Positions 1 to 8,682 of a stretch of 64,000 nt of DNA are shown in pieces. Under the pieces are notes generated by a model. The model ran no database searches and was not told the origin of the DNA. It saw only the letters and a list, made by a program, of their open reading frames with translations. The stretch is taken from assembly GCA_944375905.1 (NCBI GenBank), contig CALWAS010000020.1, positions 45,448 to 109,447 on the forward strand, given 5' to 3'. The stretch comes from an uncultured Bacilli bacterium. Lineage in GTDB: Bacteria > Bacillota_I > Bacilli_A > RFN20 > CAG-826. Each line of letters starts with the position of its first letter. The stretch's first letter is position 1. Position numbers and translations under genes: made by a program.

Positions 1-3000
1 GCGAGGGGCTCGTCTTCGACTTCGACGTCGACGATGTCGGGTCCGAGCTTGCCACGATTCTCGGGGCCGTCTCTTCCTCGCAGGGGCTCATTTCCTACCT
101 CCTGACCCTCGGGGACGTTTCCTCGCTCAAGGGACAGGCCCTCGAAAGCGCCGTCGACACCATTTCCTACTACCAGGACGAACTCGTGGACTTCCTCCAA
201 GCCGTCGCCGGCAGCCAAGTCCTCAATCCGGTGGTCGACGGAAAGCGGAATTCAAACATCGCAACCTTGCTTGGCAAAGTCTTCGAAGCGGTGGGGATCG
301 ACGATGTCGAAAGCCTTTCCTCGACCCTTGGCTCGCTTTCGGAAAGCGAGACCCAAGCCGAGATGGAGAGCTTCGTCAATGTTCTCATCGACGTAATAGA
401 TAGCGGCATCGTGCCTTCGATATCGAGCGGCAGCGTGTCATTGACATCGCTTGAAAGCGTCTCTTTCGAGGAGATGTTCTCCTCTTTTGACGAGAGCATC
501 ATTTTCTCGAGCTGCTTCGGCAGCGTCATCGACTCCCTGCTTAGCGAAAACGCGACCTTCAAGGACATGATCGACAGCGGGCTTTCCTTCGAGAACGTCA
601 CTTCCTGGAGGGAAGAGGGCCGCAATCTCGACATCCTGGTCCGCTCCATCAACTTGCTCGGCGCCAAAGGCCTTCTCGACGGCGGGTCGATCGATTTCTT
701 CTCAAGCGATCCCGAAGCCGTCAAGAACGTGCTTCAAGTCCTTTCCTCCTCTTCCCTCTTCGTGGAGAAGACGGATGGCGGATACTATTACCGTTTCCCG
801 TCCTTCCTAGGCGACCTTATGGGCCGCTACCTCGATGACGCAAGCGACGCTTCCTCCTTCTTCGTCACCCCCGAGGGGAGCGGAAAGGACGCTCTCATCG
901 CCGATATCGAGTCGACCGCCCTTTCCTCTGATGGCAGCGACGTGCTCAGCTCGGACGAAGTCATCGCGGCCAAGGAACTCTGGAACGGCGAGTCGGCCGT
1001 CCTTTCGGATGTCATCCGCTCGATTTTAGCTTCCGGCGGCATGGAGTCGTTTGGGGACGGCAAGATCGACCTTGCGAGCGTTTCGGCCGCTTCCATCGAC
1101 GCCTTGTTCCACGATTCGGCCTCCCTAAAAATATTCGGTCGGGTCCTCAACTATTCAATCTACAAGGCCATTGCGGGCGAAGTCTCTTCTGCCTTTGCCG
1201 ATGCATCCGACAGTCCCAACCTTGCCGCTTTCTGGTTCGATTCGCTTTCCTCTTACGAGGAAGCGGCCGTCCCCGGCGGCATCTTCGATGAAGAAGCCGA
1301 CGCCATGTCGACTTTCCTTTATGCCGTCCTCGATCCCGAGACCGGGATCGTGGGGGAGAGCGGCGGGGAATCCCGCTTGGATTTCGACAGCATCGACCTA
1401 ACGGAAATTTCCACCTACTACCTGATTCGCCCCCTTCTCGACGGCCTTTCCTCGTCCCGCCTCTTCAATACGCTCGGCAACAAGGAGTACACGACCTACG
1501 AATACATGCTTTCCTCGATTCTCGAGGGAACCCTCTTCGACAAGGGAGAAGGCCTTGTGAAAGTCGCCTCGGTCCGCGTATCGCTAGGAAGCGACCCGAC
1601 CTTCGAGGCCCTCAAGTCGGCCTGGGAAAAGGAAAACGATGCCATCGTCAATACGCTAGATGCCCTCGGGGAAGCCGACGTCGATGTCTCGACCGTCCAA
1701 AACGACCCGATGGCTTTCTTCGAAGGCGGATCGAGCTATGAGGGCCAGCGGGCCAAACTCGAGAACCTTCTCGTCGCGGCCGGCGATTCCAAAATCGTCC
1801 GCCCGGCCATGGTCGACATGGTCGAAAAGGCGGCCGACGAACTCAAGGAAGGCACCGAAGTCGATGCCGATTATCTCCTTTCCGCGAGCCAAGCCGATTA
1901 CGACGTGGAGGTGCGGCGCCTTTCCTTCGTCTTGATGTACGGCGCGATGATCGGCACCATCGACACTTCCGACATCGACGTCCTTTTCGAGAACCCGGCG
2001 GCCGATGGCTTCTTCCGCGAGGCGGCGACTTCCCGGGTCCTGAACCCCGAGCCGGGCGCGGACGGCACTTACGGCTTCTTTGAGAAACTCGTTCGCGACG
2101 TCCTTCTCGAGAGCGATTATTACCTCGCCGGGGGCGAAGCCGCCGGAGACTTATCCGAGGAAAGGAGGGTTGACGCCGTCCTTGCTTCCATCGACGGGGC
2201 CGGGGACCGTTATGTCGCCTGGCCAAGCGAAGCCGACTCGCTTTCCGAGGCGATGGGCGCGATCCGCGACAATGGCGTTTCCCTTTCGGACGCGACCGAC
2301 CTTGCGTCTTTCTTCAACGGGGAAGGAAGTGCCGACGGGCCGGACGAAGCCGGCCGCGACAAGCTTTACGCGATTCTTTCTTCCGTCAACGATTCCGGCC
2401 TCCTTTACCCAGGGCTTGGCCTCCGCTTCTCGGCGGCGATCGGGGATGTCGGATCGGCGAGCGTCGATCTCGGGGAAGCCAATTTCTACTACCCCGGCAA
2501 GAGCGGCGAAGGCTTGCTAAGCGCTCGCTATTCCTCTTCCGAGCTTCTTCGTTTGAGCGATGTCGTCATGTATGCCCAGGACCTTAGCGAGGTCGACTTC
2601 AACGACATAGCGACAATCGACGGATCCTCGGCCGGGAACCTTCTCGCGACGATGGCGAATTCGAGGATCTTCAACTCGCTTTCCTCCGAGGCCGCGGAAG
2701 GAAGCGCGACTTCCTTCGTTTCGATCATGAAGGAAATCCTTTCCTCGCCCACGCTCGCTCCCTATTACTTCAGCTCCAATAGCCCAAAGGACGAAGAACT
2801 TGGCTACCTCGATGCCGAGGACAAGGCCGCGAAGGCCGTCTCGGCCCTCTTCCCCGAGGTCAAAGACGATTCGGGAAAGGAAAGCAACGATACCGCTTCC
2901 CTCAACGGGGAAAGCGAGAGCAGCCTTGCCTCGATCATCGATTACATTGCCGAGAATGACCTTTCCTCGGTCCTCGACGACCTTCAGGGCGGAGCCCTTC

Positions 3001-5669
3001 CTTCGAGCGAGGCCGCCGACGGCAAAGCATCCTCCCTCGACATGCTCACGGAGCTTTTGAAGCGGATCGACGGCAACGACATCCTCTTCGACATCGTGCC
3101 TAATGCCATTGCCTCGATTACCGACGGCGGCGATTCGGCCTCGATTAACATCGACGGCATCGACCTTGCAAGAAGCGATCCCTTCTTCCCGTATCGAAAT
3201 GGGGAAGGAGCCATCGATTCAGCCAATTTCACAAAGCGGTATGGCTCCGAGGAAATTGGGAGCGTCATGGGAATCGCCGATGCTTTGAATAAGAACCAGG
3301 CGATCTTCGGAGCGATGGGAAGCACGGGCTCGGGCATCGGGATGAATGAGATTTCCGAGCTTCGGAACCTTCTCGTTTCCCTTTCGGATTCCGATGTCTT
3401 CAACGGCTATGTCGGCAAAGTTACCGCCGGCGTTTCGATCGGCGGGGTCGATGTGCCGGAAGCACTCAACGTCTTCGACGAGACCCTATTCTACATAATG
3501 GTGGATAGCGGCCTTTATCTCAGGGCATATGACCCGGTAATCGACGCCGAAACGGGCTTCGTTTCGGCCGTGGACAAACTCAAGAATGCAATCCTTGGCC
3601 TTTCGAGAGACGAGGAACGCTCCGAGGTAGACCATTTGATCGGCAACGATAAACTCGACGAAGGGCTGCTTGTGACCGCTCTCAACGAATTGGGAACGGT
3701 CGAAGGAGTGGGAGGTGAGCGGCGCCTCACCGTCGACTTCGCTAGCGGCAGCGGAACCAACGTCATGGATTTCGCTTCCATCGCTCCCGATTCGCTCAAT
3801 CGCCTTTTCCGCGCCATCAACAAAGTCGCGATCGCGGATGGCGTTTTGAGGGGTGGCGTCGAGGTGCTCCTCGGCGATACGATCAACCTTTCGATGTGGA
3901 GCCAAATCGAAACCAACCGGCGCCTCGCCAATGGGGAAGAATCCCTTCGCATCGCCAAGATAAGCTACATCGGCGAGGGAGAGGCACCGGTTCTCTATTA
4001 CACCAACGGCGCCGGCAAGACGCCGGTCGTGGCGGAAGATGGAGTCTATAGCTTCCTGCGTAACCGCGATATCGACGATGGGGAAATCGACGTCGATTCC
4101 TCGTTGATCGGACCGACCGACGTCTACATCAAGGATGGCGACGCCTACGTTTCCATCTTCGTCTACGATTCTGACGGGTCTTCGGATTGGCTTTCCGACA
4201 ACTTCCTCATCTCCTACGACGCCTCGACGGCCCACCTTCTCACACGGGCAGATTACGATGCCTATACCATCGATCTCGTAACCGATTTCCTTTCTTCCTG
4301 CCTCTGGGGCGAGGAAAGCGAGTCCTATTCCAGGATCGATAACGCCACCGACTTCTTGATGCCGAGAGATGGCGGGAGTTCCTCTTCTTTATACGAAATA
4401 ATCCGCTTCCTCCTTGCCAAGGGAAGCCTTTATGGCGGGGCCTTCGACGAAGAGGGAACCTTCCTCGGAGCCGATGGGGCGTCGCTCGAAGAGGCCGCGA
4501 CGCCGATATCCTACACGAGCGGGACCGCCCTCATGCGCAACTTCGTCAAGACCCTCGGGACGAGTTCAACCGACTTCCCGGTCAATGTCGACCTTGCCAA
4601 AGTCTTCGTCTATGCTAGGGGCGAAGATGCGGTGGGGAACGAGCGTTCCCTCCTCAAGGCGATCTATTCGTCGGTGGCCGCCGAGGCGAATTACGGCGGC
4701 AAAGACCGCGAAGCTGTTTATCCGTGGGGGATTTCCTTCCTCGAAGACAATCTCGGCGACGTCATCTTGACCTTGGCCGCGATGGACATCGGCGAAATCG
4801 ATGGCTCGAGTCTAGGCGTCATCAACTCGATTCCTTCTTCGTCAGACGGCATCGTCCTTCTCGAAGCCTATAGCAAGCATGCCTACTTTGCAGTAGCCGA
4901 CAACTCGGTCTCAAAGATCAACGATTTGATTTCGAGCGCCAATGGCTTGCTCCTCGGCGTCGCGTCGGGGTCGGAGGCGGAAGCCTCGCTCTCCGCCTCT
5001 TTGGCCAACAACGTCATAACTTCGCTTTTCGCGAGGCTCGTGTCTGCCTCGAACGAGGTCTTTGCCACGGAGTCTGGCGAGGCGATCCGCCCGCTTACCA
5101 TGGGCTACCTCTTCGCAAAGGAAAGCGCCTCGAGCGTATATGGCAAGGTCTCGTCGGTAACGAGCTCGGAAGGCGTCCTCGAAAGCGCCACCGTCGGCTC
5201 GATGGGCAAGCGGGCTGCCGCCTTCGATGCCAACATGGGGCTCATGGCGATGGAGAACGACGGCCTTTCCTTCAATAGCGGCAGGTCCCTTTACGCTAGC
5301 CTCTTCGAGACTCTTGCCGCCTTTGCCTTCACCGATTCGAACTTCGGGGCGAACGATGCATTCGCGAAGGGATTCACGAGCAATCATCGCGAGCTTCTTT
5401 CCACCCTGGCCAATTGCGAGGCAAGCGAGCGCGGGAAGGCGGCGGCCAGCACTCTCCTCGAAGCCTATTTCTACGATGTCGTCATCATGCGCGGCTTGCT
5501 CAACGTGCCGCTAAAAGGCTATGTTTCGGTCATGTCCTTCCCGGAAATCGCCTTGAGCGTCCCTTCGCTCTCGACGCGGTATGCGGAAAGGCATGATATC
5601 AGCGCGACTTCCTATTTCGGATCCAACGGCTTCCTCTCCCTTTTGGAACTCCCGGCGGGGGAACTTTGA
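1..5669 (+). CDS. Giant repetitive, probably exported protein (5' end outside window)
   Basis: The reading frame is open from base 3 to the TGA at 5667-5669, so the gene begins upstream of the window and at least 1,889 codons are present. The GTG at 186 is internal and is not a credible start. The protein is rich in Ser, Asp, Glu, Ala and Leu and poor in Cys, and has no enzyme motif I recognise. A loose module recurs: an acidic 'ID(L/F)..I' lead-in, a helix, then S(R/Q/D)(I/L/V)(F/L)N, as in SQVLNP (near 213), SRLFNT (near 1455), SRVLNP (near 2030), SRIFNS (near 2660) and SDVFNG (near 3390). No membrane segment is visible in the part present. Composition resembles the exported proteins elsewhere in this window, so I infer an extracytoplasmic location. 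The function is unknown. Confidence 0.75.
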   Translation, partial: EGLVFDFDVDDVGSELATILGAVSSSQGLISYLLTLGDVSSLKGQALESAVDTISYYQDELVDFLQAVAGSQVLNPVVDGKRNSNIATLLGKVFEAVGIDDVESLSSTLGSLSESETQAEMESFVNVLIDVIDSGIVPSISSGSVSLTSLESVSFEEMFSSFDESIIFSSCFGSVIDSLLSENATFKDMIDSGLSFENVTSWREEGRNLDILVRSINLLGAKGLLDGGSIDFFSSDPEAVKNVLQVLSSSSLFVEKTDGGYYYRFPSFLGDLMGRYLDDASDASSFFVTPEGSGKDALIADIESTALSSDGSDVLSSDEVIAAKELWNGESAVLSDVIRSILASGGMESFGDGKIDLASVSAASIDALFHDSASLKIFGRVLNYSIYKAIAGEVSSAFADASDSPNLAAFWFDSLSSYEEAAVPGGIFDEEADAMSTFLYAVLDPETGIVGESGGESRLDFDSIDLTEISTYYLIRPLLDGLSSSRLFNTLGNKEYTTYEYMLSSILEGTLFDKGEGLVKVASVRVSLGSDPTFEALKSAWEKENDAIVNTLDALGEADVDVSTVQNDPMAFFEGGSSYEGQRAKLENLLVAAGDSKIVRPAMVDMVEKAADELKEGTEVDADYLLSASQADYDVEVRRLSFVLMYGAMIGTIDTSDIDVLFENPAADGFFREAATSRVLNPEPGADGTYGFFEKLVRDVLLESDYYLAGGEAAGDLSEERRVDAVLASIDGAGDRYVAWPSEADSLSEAMGAIRDNGVSLSDATDLASFFNGEGSADGPDEAGRDKLYAILSSVNDSGLLYPGLGLRFSAAIGDVGSASVDLGEANFYYPGKSGEGLLSARYSSSELLRLSDVVMYAQDLSEVDFNDIATIDGSSAGNLLATMANSRIFNSLSSEAAEGSATSFVSIMKEILSSPTLAPYYFSSNSPKDEELGYLDAEDKAAKAVSALFPEVKDDSGKESNDTASLNGESESSLASIIDYIAENDLSSVLDDLQGGALPSSEAADGKASSLDMLTELLKRIDGNDILFDIVPNAIASITDGGDSASINIDGIDLARSDPFFPYRNGEGAIDSANFTKRYGSEEIGSVMGIADALNKNQAIFGAMGSTGSGIGMNEISELRNLLVSLSDSDVFNGYVGKVTAGVSIGGVDVPEALNVFDETLFYIMVDSGLYLRAYDPVIDAETGFVSAVDKLKNAILGLSRDEERSEVDHLIGNDKLDEGLLVTALNELGTVEGVGGERRLTVDFASGSGTNVMDFASIAPDSLNRLFRAINKVAIADGVLRGGVEVLLGDTINLSMWSQIETNRRLANGEESLRIAKISYIGEGEAPVLYYTNGAGKTPVVAEDGVYSFLRNRDIDDGEIDVDSSLIGPTDVYIKDGDAYVSIFVYDSDGSSDWLSDNFLISYDASTAHLLTRADYDAYTIDLVTDFLSSCLWGEESESYSRIDNATDFLMPRDGGSSSSLYEIIRFLLAKGSLYGGAFDEEGTFLGADGASLEEAATPISYTSGTALMRNFVKTLGTSSTDFPVNVDLAKVFVYARGEDAVGNERSLLKAIYSSVAAEANYGGKDREAVYPWGISFLEDNLGDVILTLAAMDIGEIDGSSLGVINSIPSSSDGIVLLEAYSKHAYFAVADNSVSKINDLISSANGLLLGVASGSEAEASLSASLANNVITSLFARLVSASNEVFATESGEAIRPLTMGYLFAKESASSVYGKVSSVTSSEGVLESATVGSMGKRAAAFDANMGLMAMENDGLSFNSGRSLYASLFETLAAFAFTDSNFGANDAFAKGFTSNHRELLSTLANCEASERGKAAASTLLEAYFYDVVIMRGLLNVPLKGYVSVMSFPEIALSVPSLSTRYAERHDISATSYFGSNGFLSLLELPAGEL

Positions 5670-5674
5670 TCGAG

Positions 5675-6283
5675 ATGGCCGAAATAGAGACCGTTTCTTC
5701 TTCCTTTTCGATGGAGGAAAAGGTGCTTTCCAGCCGTTTCATTGGGGTTTTGCTGCCGCTTTTGGGCAGGAGCTTCGAGGCGGCGAAGGAAGGAATAGCC
5801 CTTCTTTATCCCAAGGCGACCCATTATTGCTATGCCTTCAAGAAAGGGAACCTCGAAGGGAGCTCCGACGATGGGGAGCCTTCCCATTCGGCCGGGCTTC
5901 CGCTGCTTGCCATCCTCAGGGGATCGGGCCTCGACGAGGTCGCCCTCTTCGTCGTCCGCTACTTCGGTGGGACGAAGCTCGGGCTCCCGCGCCTTACCCA
6001 CGCCTATCGGGAAATGGGGAAGGCCGTCGTCATGAAGGCCCCGCGTTCCATCGTGAAAGAGGGTCTCGAGGTGCTTCTTGAGATTCCCTACCCCGATTTC
6101 GATAGGGCAATGGACCGGATCCGCCGGCTCGGGATCGAGGCCGGGAAGCCCTCTTTTTCCTCCTCGGTTGCCCTATGGGTCAAAGGCGATGATAAAATCA
6201 TCGGGTCCTTCCTCTCCCTTTTCCCCTCGATCGAGGCAAAGGAAGAGAAGAAGGCCCTTATCTATCTGGAGAAAAAGCAATGA
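5675..6283 (+). CDS. yigZ: YigZ/IMPACT family protein
   Basis: About 202 aa, the usual length for the bacterial YigZ/IMPACT family, whose members are linked to translation control but whose biochemical activity is poorly defined. The N-terminal signature is clear: ATHYCYA, then SSDDGEPSHSAGLPLL, then RYFGGTKLGLPRL and an AY motif. The C-terminal part fits the small ferredoxin-like domain of the family. The ATG at 5675 is preferred because a G-rich Shine-Dalgarno-like stretch lies just before it; a TTG at 5666 overlapping the upstream stop is the alternative. It is followed by a 4-base overlap with the aminopeptidase P gene, so the two are probably co-transcribed. Confidence 0.9.
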   Translation: MAEIETVSSSFSMEEKVLSSRFIGVLLPLLGRSFEAAKEGIALLYPKATHYCYAFKKGNLEGSSDDGEPSHSAGLPLLAILRGSGLDEVALFVVRYFGGTKLGLPRLTHAYREMGKAVVMKAPRSIVKEGLEVLLEIPYPDFDRAMDRIRRLGIEAGKPSFSSSVALWVKGDDKIIGSFLSLFPSIEAKEEKKALIYLEKKQ

Positions 6284-7569
6284 TCAAAGCCAGCGAATAT
6301 GCCGAGCGGCGGCTCCGCCTCCTCAACATGATGGAGCCCTCGTCGGCGATGGTCGTCTTCTCGGGCGTCAGCAAATGCAAAAGCGCCGACGAAGACTACC
6401 CCTTCGAAGTGGCCAGGAACTTCTATTACCTCACGGGAATCGACCAGCCCGACAGCATCCTCCTCCTCATCAATAGCGAAGGCGAACAAAAGGAATTCCT
6501 CTTCGTCTCGCCCTTCGACGAAAGGAAGGAGAAATGGTATGGCAAGCGCCTTACCTTCGAGGAAGCGGAAACCCTAAGCGGCATCCATAACGTCCTCGTC
6601 AACTCGTCCTTCCAATCGAAGCTCGATGCCACCCTTTCGAGCAAAGTCGCCCAGTATGGCGAAGTGTCGACCCTTTACCTCGACCTCGATCGCGAAGTCA
6701 AGATCGCCGACGAAACCTATACCCGCGATTACCTATCGACGGTAAGCAAGGCATACGACGGCCTAGCCATCCTCGATGCCTATCCGCTCATAACGACCCT
6801 GCGCTTAAGGAAATCGACCGCGGAAATCCAGGAATTCCGGAGCGCCATCCGGACGACCCACATCGGCATCAACAGCGTCCTCCACATCCTCGAGCCGGGG
6901 CGGAAGGAATACGAGCTTGCCGACGCCTTCCTCCACGCGATCAACGACGATAACGGCTATCAAGGGCTCTCGTTCCCGACCATCATGGCCAGCGGACGCC
7001 ATACGACGTGCCTCCATTACCCGACGCCCTTCGACACGGTGAAGGACGGGGACCTCGTCCTCATGGACCTCGGCGCCCGAACCGGCTATTACTGCGCCGA
7101 CGTGAGCCGCACCTACCCGGCGAACGGCAAATACTCCCCGGAACAGCTTGCCGCCTACCGCCTCGTGCTCGAAGCCAACAAGATGGTCGCCGACATGGCC
7201 AAGCCCGGGCTTACGATTGCCGAGCTCCAAAAGGCCGTTATCGACCTCTATGAACGGGAACTCCCGCGCATCGGCCTCCTCGCCGAAGGGGAAAGGGTGG
7301 AGGATGTCTATTTCCACAGCGTCTCCCATTTCATCGGACTCGATACCCACGATCCCTATTTCTCGCCCAACGACAAGCGCTATCGCGACATCCCCCTCGA
7401 AGCCGGGATGGTCATCTCCGACGAGCCGGGCCTATACTTCTCCCGCCTTGGATTCGGCATCCGGATCGAGGACGATCTCCTCATTACCGAACGGGGATGC
7501 GAAGTCCTCACCCGGGACATACCGAAGGAACCGGAGGCCATCGAGAAGCTGCTCCAAAGTCAAAGGTAA
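6280..7569 (+). CDS. pepP: Xaa-Pro aminopeptidase (M24 family)
   Basis: 429 aa, matching aminopeptidase P of the M24B family, a dinuclear metallopeptidase that removes an N-terminal residue preceding proline. The N-terminal half is the creatinase-like domain (FYYLTGIDQPDS). The pita-bread catalytic half shows the expected ligands: two Asp in DLGARTGYYCADVSRTYP, His in HSVSHFIGLDTHDP, Glu in DEPGLYF and Glu in RIEDDLL. It is cytoplasmic, with no signal peptide. The start overlaps the yigZ stop by 4 bases, and a strong terminator follows at 7580, closing this transcription unit. Confidence 0.93.
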   Translation: MIKASEYAERRLRLLNMMEPSSAMVVFSGVSKCKSADEDYPFEVARNFYYLTGIDQPDSILLLINSEGEQKEFLFVSPFDERKEKWYGKRLTFEEAETLSGIHNVLVNSSFQSKLDATLSSKVAQYGEVSTLYLDLDREVKIADETYTRDYLSTVSKAYDGLAILDAYPLITTLRLRKSTAEIQEFRSAIRTTHIGINSVLHILEPGRKEYELADAFLHAINDDNGYQGLSFPTIMASGRHTTCLHYPTPFDTVKDGDLVLMDLGARTGYYCADVSRTYPANGKYSPEQLAAYRLVLEANKMVADMAKPGLTIAELQKAVIDLYERELPRIGLLAEGERVEDVYFHSVSHFIGLDTHDPYFSPNDKRYRDIPLEAGMVISDEPGLYFSRLGFGIRIEDDLLITERGCEVLTRDIPKEPEAIEKLLQSQR

Positions 7570-7579
7570 GCTTCCGAAT

Positions 7580-7604
7580 AAGCACCCGACCGGGTGCTTT
7601 TCCT
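7580..7604 (+). terminator. Rho-independent terminator after pepP
   Basis: Perfect 8-bp stem AAGCACCC/GGGTGCTT with loop GACC, followed by a T-rich run. It lies 10 bases after the pepP stop. Confidence 0.9.
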
Positions 7605-7629
7605 TTTGGAGGCGCGAATCCCGGAAAGC

Positions 7630-7658
7630 GTGATTGTCCCTTGCTTTTCGTCTATAAT
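7630..7658 (+). promoter_or_regulatory. Promoter for the 7685 gene
   Basis: Perfect -10 TATAAT at 7653-7658, with GTGATT (3 of 6 matches to the -35 consensus) at 7630-7635 and a 17-base spacer. It sits between the pepP terminator and the next gene. An AAAGGAAG ribosome binding site follows about a dozen bases before the ATG at 7685. Confidence 0.65.
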
Positions 7659-7684
7659 GGCCTCAAAGGAAGAAAAAACCGCCA

Positions 7685-8626
7685 ATGGACCTCGTTTCAC
7701 TCGTCAACGAAAGCCTCATCGCCTCGAAGACGGGGGAAACGACGACGGTCGTGAAGGTCATCGGGACCGATTTCTCGAAGGCCCTCATCGGCTGTTCCAA
7801 CAAAAAGTTCTACCAGCTCTCCAGCGCCCTTCGCGAGGGGACGATCCGCTTTGTCGACGAAGCCGTCCAAAGCGAAGTCGTTTCGTCGTTCAATTCGCTG
7901 AGCGCCTCCGAGGCGGCCGAGAAAAGGCGGAAGAAGGCCATTGAGGAACGCCTCCAGAAGGAAGGCAGCGAGAAAAGAATCGTCGTCTGGGACTCCCGCG
8001 AGAAAGAGAAGGCCTTCTATCTCGTTCCCGACTTTTCCTCTTATTTAGTCATCGACTGCACGGAAAAGGGCAGCGACGTTCCCGACCTTTGCCCTTCTTT
8101 CATCGGCCCGATCAGCGTTCCCGACGGAACGGAAGAGGGGACGCGCTGCGAAAGCTTCGAGGCCCTTTGGCTCTTTTCGGCCGTCCGTCCTTCCGACGTC
8201 GACCAGGAAGGTAACCTTCTCGCTTCCTATTGGAAGAACCGGGCCAACGGCTTTGCCGGGCTAAGCCGCGGCAGCAAGGCCCTCCGCAAGGAAAAGCCCC
8301 TTTATCACATCGCCTATCTCGACGGGGCATTCCGGAAGCTGGGCCACCTCGAAGCGAGGAAGAAAGTCTACATCCCAACCTATGCGAAGCTGGCCGTTGC
8401 CACCGAGGGATTCCGCCGGCTGAAGGAGCTCTACGCGAGCGGGCAGAAGATGATCCTTCTCGACAATGGGCAGTCGGCCTTCCGCGACCTCTCGCGAAAC
8501 GTCGTGGACTTCGTGAACGATCCGACGCGGCCCCTGACCCATTCCCTCGTCCTCAGGATGCTCCTCGAAGGCGACATCGAGGTGAGAGACGGGGAAGTGG
8601 TCGACAACGTCGATGCCTTGGCCTGA
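7685..8626 (+). CDS. Conserved-looking protein of unknown function
   Basis: 313 aa, soluble, with no signal peptide or membrane segment. I do not recognise the family. An N-terminal region (residues 1-75) with 'GCSNKKFYQLSSALREG' is followed by a charged helix (about 77-95, EKRRKKAIEERLQKEG). The C-terminal half has well-ordered motifs: YWKNRANGFAGLSRG, YIPTYAKLAV and MILLDNGQS. The SYWKNRANGF..L..GSKA..K and Y...Y..L segments could belong to a nucleotide- or nucleic acid-handling domain, but that is only an impression. It has its own promoter and terminator and so appears to be a single-gene unit. Confidence 0.75.
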   Translation: MDLVSLVNESLIASKTGETTTVVKVIGTDFSKALIGCSNKKFYQLSSALREGTIRFVDEAVQSEVVSSFNSLSASEAAEKRRKKAIEERLQKEGSEKRIVVWDSREKEKAFYLVPDFSSYLVIDCTEKGSDVPDLCPSFIGPISVPDGTEEGTRCESFEALWLFSAVRPSDVDQEGNLLASYWKNRANGFAGLSRGSKALRKEKPLYHIAYLDGAFRKLGHLEARKKVYIPTYAKLAVATEGFRRLKELYASGQKMILLDNGQSAFRDLSRNVVDFVNDPTRPLTHSLVLRMLLEGDIEVRDGEVVDNVDALA

Positions 8627-8630
8627 TGAT

Positions 8631-8650
8631 GCGCCCTCCGGGGCGTTTTG
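8631..8650 (+). terminator. Short terminator after the 7685 gene
   Basis: CGCCC/GGGCG stem with loop TCCG, extendable by a G-T pair, followed by TTTTG. It starts 5 bases after the stop codon. Confidence 0.7.
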
Positions 8651-8682
8651 CTTATATGAAAGAGAAAGGCGATAATGAAAAA

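Noticed and set aside
186..188. GTG at 186 as the start of the giant gene
   Set aside because: The frame is open upstream to base 3 with the same composition, so the gene is simply cut by the window edge.
3486..4235. A 249-codon minus-strand frame inside the giant gene
   Set aside because: No ribosome binding site or domain; the plus frame is continuous through it.
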